DNA of 64,000 nucleotides, from contig JAINUG010000256.1 of NCBI GenBank assembly GCA_029706075.1, positions 1,221,284 through 1,285,283 of the forward strand, in the 5' to 3' direction. This stretch comes from Aldrovandia affinis (lineage: Eukaryota > Chordata > Actinopteri > Notacanthiformes > Halosauridae). Within the stretch, counting starts at the first letter, position 1. Every line of letters begins with the position of its first letter. A program made the translations under genes and the position numbers. Below are positions 58,855-64,000 of the stretch, piece after piece. The notes below the pieces were generated by a model. That model saw nothing but the letters and a program-made list of their open reading frames with translations, was not told the DNA's origin and did not search any database.

Positions 58855-59347
58855 GATCAATGCATTTTATTCAACATATTTCTTCATAGTAAGTCATTCC
58901 AGATGTTTCTTCATCTATCTAGGCTGGAAAATCAGAACTTTAAAATTCATGATTTTCACTGGAGGTAAGGCTATACACTTATGTTTTTTGTGATTTTCCA
59001 AGAAATGTACTTTTCATGATAAATGTCTTCAAATGCGTTTTATCCAACTTATTTCTCCATACGAGGTAATTGTATATGTTTCTTCATCTATCTAAGCTGG
59101 AAAATGAGACATTTAAAATTCATGATTTTTCACTCCGGAGGTAAGGCTATACACTTATGTTTTTTGTGATTTTCCAAGAAAGATACTTTTCATAATAATA
59201 TATGCCATTTAGCAGACACTTTTATCCAAAGCTATTGACAGTAGTGAATGCATACATTTTCAGTATATGTGGCCCCAGTGGAATTGAACCCACAACCTAA
59301 CCGCTGCCAACGCCATGCTCTACCAACTGAGCCACAGAGAACCACAT
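58855..59347 (-). repeat. representative long unit (A1 + A2 + SINE, 493 bp)
   Basis: A1 at 58855-59017 (gatcaatgcattttattcaa..., cttcatagtaagtcattcc, aaatcagaactttaaa, ...caagaaatgtacttttcat). A2 at 59018-59193 (gataaatgtcttcaaatg..., tttctccatacgaggtaatt, aaatgagacatttaaa, ...caagaaagatacttttcat). SINE at 59194-59347. A1 and A2 are nearly identical over their last two thirds and differ over the first third. Some A1 copies have an extra tcttgaaa after gatcaatg. Confidence 0.9.
59194..59347 (-). mobile_element. SINE module of the satellite (representative)
   Basis: On the minus strand: ggctcagttggtagagcatg (box A), gttgtgggttcaattcccac (box B with CAA for CGA), ggccacatatactgaaaatg, then a tail with the GGATA loop. 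The stem is now AGCTTT/AAAGTG instead of CGCTTT/AAAGCG. It is flanked by cataata on one side and catgatc on the other; the uninterrupted monomer has catgata there. That indicates an original target duplication of about 7 bp. Confidence 0.85.
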
Positions 59348-59678
59348 GATCAATGTCTTGAAATGCATTTTATTCAAAATATTTCTTCATAGTAAGTCAT
59401 TCCATATGTTTCTTCATCTATCTAAGCTGGAAAATGAGACATTTAAAATTCATGATTTTTCACTCCCGAGGTAAGGCTATACACTTATGTTTTTTGTGAT
59501 TTTCCAAGAAAGATACTTTTCATAATAATATATGCCATTTAGCAGACACTTTTATCCAAAGCTACTGACAGTAGTGAATTAATACATTTTCAGTATATGT
59601 GGCCCCAGTGGGAATTGAACCCACAACATAACCGCTGCCAACGCCATGCTCTACCAACTGAGCCACAGAGAACCACAT
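59348..59678 (-). repeat. representative short unit (hybrid monomer + SINE, 331 bp)
   Basis: The single monomer at 59348-59523 starts like A1 (gatcaatgtcttgaaatgca, catagtaagtcattcc) and continues like A2 (aaatgagacatttaaa, caagaaagatac). The SINE follows at 59524-59678. The unit looks like a long unit that lost one monomer's length by crossover between A1 and A2. Confidence 0.9.
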
Positions 59679-62600
59679 GATCAATGTCTTGAAATGCATT
59701 TATTCAACATATTTCTTCATAGTAAGTCATTCCAGATGTTTCTTCATCTATCTAAGCTGGAAAATCAGAACTTTAAAATTCATGATTTTCACTTCGGAGG
59801 TAAGGCTATACACTTATGTTTTTTTGTGATTTTCCAAGAAATGTACTTTTCATGATAAATGTCTTCAAATGCATTTTATCCAACTTATTTCTCCATACGA
59901 GGTAATTGTATATGTTTCTTCATCTATCTAAGCTGGAAAATGAGACATTTAAAATTCATGATTTTTCACTCCGAGGTAAGGCTATACACTTATGTTTTTT
60001 GTGATTTTCCAAGAAAGATACTTTTCATAATAATATATGCCATTTAGCAGACACTTTTATCCAAAGCTATTGACAGTAGTGAATGCATACATTTTCAGTA
60101 TATGTGGCCCCAGTGGAATTGAACCCACAACATAAATGCTGCCAACGCCATGCTCTACCAACTGAGCCACAGAGAACCACATGATCAATGTCTTGAAATG
60201 CATTTTATTCAAAATATTTCTTCATAGTAAGTCATTCCAGATGTTGTTTTATCTATCTAAGCTGGAAAATGAGACATTTAAAATTCATGATTTTTCACTC
60301 CCGAGGTAAGGCTATACACTTATGTTTTTTGTGATTTTCCAAGAAAGATACTTTTCATAATAATATATGCCATTTAGCAGACACTTTTATCCAAAGCTAC
60401 TGACAGTAGTGAATTAATACATTTTCAGTATATGTGGTCCCAGTGCGAATTGAACCCACAACATAATCATGCCAACGCCATGCTCTACCAACTGAGCCAC
60501 AGAGAACCACATGATCAATGTCTTGAAATGCATTTTATTCAACATATTTCTTCATAGTAAGTAATTACAGATGTTTCTTCATCTATCTAGGGCTGGAAAA
60601 TCAGAACTTTAAAATTCATGATTTTTCACTTGGAGGTAAGGCTATACACTTATGTTTTTTGTGATTTTCCAAGAAATGTACTTTTCATGATAAATGTCTT
60701 CAAATGCATTTTATCCAACTTATTTCTCCATACGAGGTAATTGTATATGTTTCTTCATCTATCTAAGCTGGAAAATGAGACATTTAAAATTCATGATTTT
60801 TCACTCCCGAGGTAAGGCTATACACTTATGTTTTTTGTGATTTTCCAAGAAAGATACTTTTCATAATAATATATGCCATTTAGCAGACACTTTTATCCAA
60901 AGCTACTGACAGTAGTGAATTCATACATTTTCAGTATATGTAGCCCCAGTGGGAATTGAACCCACAACCTAAGTGCCAACGCCATGCTCTACCAACTGAG
61001 CCACAGAGAACCACATGATCAATGCATTTTATTCAACATATTTCTTCATAGTAAGTCATTCCAGATGTTTCTTCATCTATCTAGGCTGGAAAATCAGAAC
61101 TTTAAAATTCATGATTTTCACTTCGGAGGTAAGGCTTATTATGTTTTTTGTGATTTTCCAAGAAATGTACTTTTCATGATAAATGTCTTCAAATGCATTT
61201 TATCCAACTTATTTCTCCATACGAGGTAATTGTATATGTTTCTTCATCTATCTAAGCTGGAAAATGAGACATTTAAAATTCATGATTTTTCACTCCGGAG
61301 GTAAGGCAAAACACTTATGTTTTTTGTGATTTTCCAAGAAAGATACTTTTCATAATAATATATGCCATTTAGCAGACACTTTTATCCAAAGCTACTGACA
61401 GTAGTGAATTAATACATTTTCAGTATATGTGGCCCCAGTGCGAATTGAACCCACAACATAACCGTTGCCAACGCCATGCTCTACCAACTGAGCCACAGAG
61501 AACCACATGATCAATGTCTTGAAATGCATTTTATTCAACATATTTCTTCATAGTAAGTAATTACAGATGTTTCTTCATCTATCTAGGCTGGAAAATCAGA
61601 ACTTTAAAATTCATGATTTTCACTTCGGAGGTAAGGCTACACTTATGTTTTTGTGATTTTCCAAGAAATGTACTTTTCATGATAAATGTCTTCAAATGCA
61701 TTTTATCCAACTTATTTCTCCATACGAGGTAATTGTATATGTTTCTTCATCTATCTAAGCTGGAAAATGAGACATTTAAAATTCATGATTTTTCACTCCG
61801 GAGGTAAGGCTATACACTTATGTTTTTTGTGATTTTCCAAGAAAGATACTTTTCATAATAATATATGCCATTTAGCAGACACTTTTATCCAAAGCTACTG
61901 ACAGTAGTGAATTAATACATTTTCAGTATATGTGGCCCCAGTGCGAATTGAACCCACAACATAACCGTTGCCAACGCCATGCTCTACCAACTGAGCCACA
62001 GAGAACCACATGATCAATGTCTTGAAATGCATTTTATTCAACATATTTCTTCATAGTAAGTAATTACAGATGTTTCTTCATCTATCTAAGCTGGAAAATG
62101 AGACATTTAAAATTCATGATTTTTCACTCCCGAGGTAAGGCTATACACTTATGTTTTTTGTGATTTTCCAAGAAAGATACTTTTCATAATAATATATGTC
62201 ATTTAACAGACACTTTTATCCAAAGCTACTGACAGTAGTGAATTCATACATTTTCAGTATATGTAGCCCGGTGGGAATTGAGCCCACAACCTAACCGTTG
62301 CCAACGCCATGCTCTACCAACTGAGCCACAGAGAACCACATGATCAATGTCTTGAAATGCATTTTATTCAAAATATTTCTTCATAGTAAGTCATTCCAAA
62401 TGTTTCTTTATCTATCTAATCTGGAAAATGAGACATTTAAAATTCATGATTTTTCACTCCGGAGGTAAGGCTATACACTTATGTTTTTTGTGATTTTCCA
62501 AGAAAGATACTTTTCATAATAATATATGCCATTTAGCAGACACTTTTATCCAAAGCTACTGACAGTAGTGAATTCATACATTTTCAGTATATGTGGCCCC

Positions 62601-64000
62601 AGTGGGAATTGAACCCACAACATAACCGTTGCCAACGCCATGCTCTACCAACTGAGCCACAGAGAACCACATGATCAATGCATTTTATTCAACATATTTC
62701 TTCATAGTAAGTCATTCCAGATGTTTCTTCATCTATCGAGGCTGGAAAATCAGAACTTTAAAATTCATGATTTTCACTTCGGAGGTAAGGCTATACACTT
62801 ATGTTTTTTGTGATTTTCCAAGAAATGTACTTTTCATGATAAATGTCTTCAAATGCATTTTATCCAACTTATTTCTCCATACGAGGTAATTGTATATGTT
62901 TCTTCATCTATCTAAGCTGGAAAATGAGACATTTAAAATTCATGATTTTTCACTCCGGAGGTAAGGCTATACCCTTATGTTTTTTGTGATTTTCCAAGAA
63001 AGATACTTTTCATAATAATATATGCCATTTAGCAGACACTTTTATCCAAAGCTATTGACAGTAGTGAATGCATACATTTTCAGTATATGTGGCCCCAGGG
63101 GAATTGAACCCACAACCTAACCGTTGCCAACGCCATGCTCTACCAACTGAGCCACAGAGAACCACATGATCAATGTCTTGAAATGCATTTTATTCAACAT
63201 ATTTCTTCATAGTAAGTAATTACAGATGTTTCTTCATCTATCTAAGCTGGAAAATGAGACATTTAAAATTCATGATTTTTCACTCCCTGAGGTAAGGCTA
63301 TACACTTATGTTTTTGTGATTTTCCAAGAAAGATACTTTTCATAATAATATATGCCATTTAACAGACACTTTTATCCAAAGCTACTGACAGTAGTGAATT
63401 CATACATTTTCAGTATATGTAGCCCCGGTGGGAATTGAGCCCACAACCTAACCGTTGCCAACGCCATGCTCTCTACCAACTGAGCCACAGAGAACCACAT
63501 GATCAATGTCTTGAAATGCATTTTATTCAAAATATTTCTTCATAGTAAGTCATTCCAAATGTTTCTTTATCTATCTAAGCTGGAAAATGAGACATTTAAA
63601 ATTCATGATTTTTCACTCCGGAGGTAAGGCTATACACTTATGTTTTTGTGATTTTCCAAGAAAGATACTTTTCATAATAATATATGCCATTTAGCAGACA
63701 CTTTTATCCAAAGCTACTGACAGTAGTGAATTCATACATTTTCAGTATATGTGGCCCCAGTGCGAATTGAACCCACAACATAACCGTTGCCAACGCCATG
63801 CTCTACCAACTGAGCCACAGAGAACCACATGATCAATGCATTTTATTCAACCTATTTCTTCATAGTAAGTCATTCCAGATGTTTCTTCATCTATCGAGGC
63901 TGGAAAATCAGAACTTTAAAATTCATGATTTTCACTCGGAGGTAAGGCTATACACTTATGTTTTTTGTGATTTTCCAAGAAATGTACTTTTCATGATAAA

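Larger units (their letters stand above)
43645..64000 (-). repeat. SINE-containing satellite array (continues past window)
   Basis: Tandem array of more than 20 kb. The strand given is that of the SINE. The basic monomer is about 171-176 bp (core atgtttcttcatctatct, ttaaaattcatgattttt, gaggtaaggctatacac, tgtgattttccaagaaa). Each unit ends with a 155-bp tRNA-derived SINE. SINE 5' ends (gagccacagaga) lie near 44070 (degraded), 44560, 44890, 45375, 45880, 46210, 46705, 47205, 47700, 48205, 48710, 49210, 49540, 49860, 50190, 50680, 51175, 51680, 52170, 52505, 52835, 53330, 53830, 55820, 56155, 56505, 57000, 57350, 57845, 58350, 58845, 59335, 59670, 60170, 60505, 61005, 61500, 62000, 62335, 62660, 63165, 63490 and 63825. 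Spacings are about 490-505 or about 320-350 bp. The left 5 kb is the most irregular. All short frames in the array are repeat artefacts. Confidence 0.95.

Noticed and set aside
44079..62889. Many similar short plus-strand frames in the array (repeated peptides such as NVFKCILSNLFLH)
   Set aside because: They recur with the repeat period, differ by frameshifts between units and have no domain. They are translations of satellite DNA.
43920..64000. Cluster of tRNA genes
   Set aside because: The tRNA-like blocks have box A and box B but no intact cloverleaf or acceptor pairing. Each continues into an L2-type SINE tail.
43645..64000. CRISPR array
   Set aside because: Periodic, but the repeats are contiguous 330-494-bp units without unique short spacers, and the setting is eukaryotic.

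Overview
The window looks like intergenic, repeat-packed DNA from a ray-finned fish. The evidence is the mix of families: Rex1-, CR1- and L2-type LINEs, a V-SINE-like SINE, SINEs with an eel-UnaL2-type GGATA stem-loop tail, and Tc1, PIF/Harbinger, piggyBac and Gypsy-type LTR remnants. I cannot name the species. I found no intact host protein-coding gene, rRNA gene, functional tRNA gene or CRISPR. Almost every long reading frame is a decayed transposon protein or chance.

Layout. 1-2050: Rex1-like LINE (minus), open across endonuclease and most of the RT except for one stop, cut by the window edge. 2051-2780: CR1-like 3' end (plus). 3475-3790: V-SINE-like SINE. 3827-4794: 3' end of an LTR retroelement (minus). 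5240-6340: TG-rich transcribed-looking leader with a 7SL/Alu-domain-like segment. 6672-6990: Tc1-like fragment. 7416-7831: 208-bp tandem duplication. 13004-17322: candidate solo LTR with ATAT target duplication, split by a nearly complete, frameshifted L2 LINE. 18.7-19.15 kb: decayed gag (minus). 19.5-20.8 kb: CR1 copy with its catalytic centre deleted. 24608-26253: TTAA-flanked TGTAAC...GTTACA element. 26.8-28.8 kb: compound SINE and a Gypsy 5' end with LTR, PBS and SCAN-like gag (minus). 30.6-33.8 kb: LINE endonuclease scrap, Harbinger remnant, SINE, L2 tail and a Gypsy 3' end. 33.8-37.8 kb: the longest CR1 copy, split by a 1.5-kb piggyBac-type element at TTAA. 37.8-43.2 kb: L2/CR1-group LINE with esterase ORF1, a proline-rich minisatellite and a decayed ORF2.

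From about 43.64 kb to the right edge (over 20 kb) lies a satellite array that I consider the most notable object here. A monomer of about 171-176 bp carries a tRNA-derived SINE (about 155 bp, minus strand) that was inserted once, with a target duplication, and then co-amplified. The array mixes 493/494-bp units (monomer A1 + monomer A2 + SINE) with 330-bp units (hybrid monomer + SINE). The hybrid monomers record unequal crossovers. About 43 SINE modules are present by eye. A second copy of the same piggyBac-type element sits inside the array at a TTAA. Variation in the array clusters at its few CpG sites, often as indels, which may be an assembly or basecalling artefact rather than biology.
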